DNA from: Owenia fusiformis
Lineage: Eukaryota > Annelida > Polychaeta > Sabellida > Oweniidae
Length of the DNA stretch: 64,000 bases
NCBI GenBank assembly: GCA_903813345.2
Contig: CAIIXF020000004.1
Span: forward strand, 126,001-190,000
Direction of reading: 5' to 3'
The translations under genes and the position numbers were made by a program. Below, piece after piece: positions 63,421-64,000 of this stretch; position 1 is the stretch's first letter; each line of letters starts with the position of its first letter. The notes beneath the pieces are model-generated. The model worked only from the letters and a program-made list of their open reading frames with translations. It had not been told where the DNA came from and made no database searches.

Positions 63421-64000
63421 TTATTGGATTCATGAAATCAGAAGTTCAGAATTTATGGATTTGACTGTCTCCCCTGAAGGATGCAGCTACATATAGCCCA
63501 GAGACAATAAGATCTACTTTCAAATATTTGCATCTTCTCCCCAAACACTCCTTATATTACAGGAACAATGGACGATAAGTCTTTTGCATGCCTTGGATGC
63601 AACATCTTTTGTATACTGGTAGCCTATCAGTAGTGTGAGTAGCCTAGCCTCATTTACAAAAATTGGCCCCTTAACCCCAAATCTGACCCGAAATTTTGAA
63701 AACATCCTGAAAAATTAGGCCTAAAAGGCGCATTTATGCCCAAACATACACCAAACTGTCCCACTGCTAAATTACAAGGGCGATAAGTCACTTCTAATCC
63801 TGATTGACATTCTCTAGTTTGCATGGTTTGTCATGATGTGCTATATTGTTATTGCCCAATCTCAACAATTGTATTCACTGTATGGCCTACCGTGCCAAGA
63901 ATAATGCAATTGTTCCAAAAGCTAATCTCTTCTTTGGGACCCTAGAAGTGTGGGACATCACAATCATAGATTAATATTTCATTACAATCAATGTATGTTG
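63421..64000. other. Window end, no feature recognised
   Basis: Mixed sequence with no repeat, domain or splice structure I can support. Confidence 0.4.

Overview
The window is metazoan nuclear DNA: AT-rich, with long introns, canonical GT/AG splice sites, minisatellite arrays and degraded DNA transposons and LINE tails. A marine invertebrate, probably a lophotrochozoan such as a bivalve mollusc, fits best, but that is inference from repeat style and gene content. No bacterial, organellar or viral features were seen.

Three protein genes can be assembled by hand. (1) ANKMY1 on the minus strand (19340 down to 1084): 13 coding exons whose phases all agree, giving 1045 residues with six MORN repeats, a run of ankyrin repeats and a C-terminal MYND zinc finger. 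(2) A cytosolic class 1/2 aldehyde dehydrogenase on the plus strand (22111 to 50704): 13 coding exons, 492 residues, all catalytic residues present. It is divergent from ANKMY1, with a 2.8 kb intergenic gap. (3) A gene with two HMG boxes on the plus strand (53089 onward): four exons, 244 residues so far, 3' end not resolved.

Introns dominate the window and most hold tandem arrays. In at least five places the repeat unit contains an exon-intron boundary of the adjacent gene: ANKMY1 exon 10 donor (60 bp unit), ANKMY1 exon 4 acceptor (86-92 bp), ALDH exon 2 acceptor (two extra copies), ALDH exon 6 acceptor (80 copies of 98 bp in exact register) and HMG exon 2 acceptor (about 66 bp). A sixth, weaker case is the ALDH exon 9 donor. 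The ALDH exon 6 array is the most striking: 79 decoy 3' splice sites, each with 78 bp of exon 6, precede the one copy that continues into the rest of the exon. The ANKMY1 donor array is different in kind, because every donor in it keeps the reading frame.

Other arrays (20, 24, 27, 33, 48, 68 and 119 bp units) have no clear exon origin, though the 119 bp and 33 bp arrays end against splice acceptors. Mobile elements with supportable ends include a 766 bp mariner-like element, a 482 bp TA-flanked MITE, a 404 bp TTAA-flanked MITE, a hAT remnant of about 1.15 kb, an element with an 11 bp target duplication, several foldback elements, and a 1.6 kb element with tandem cores and a GACG-type microsatellite.
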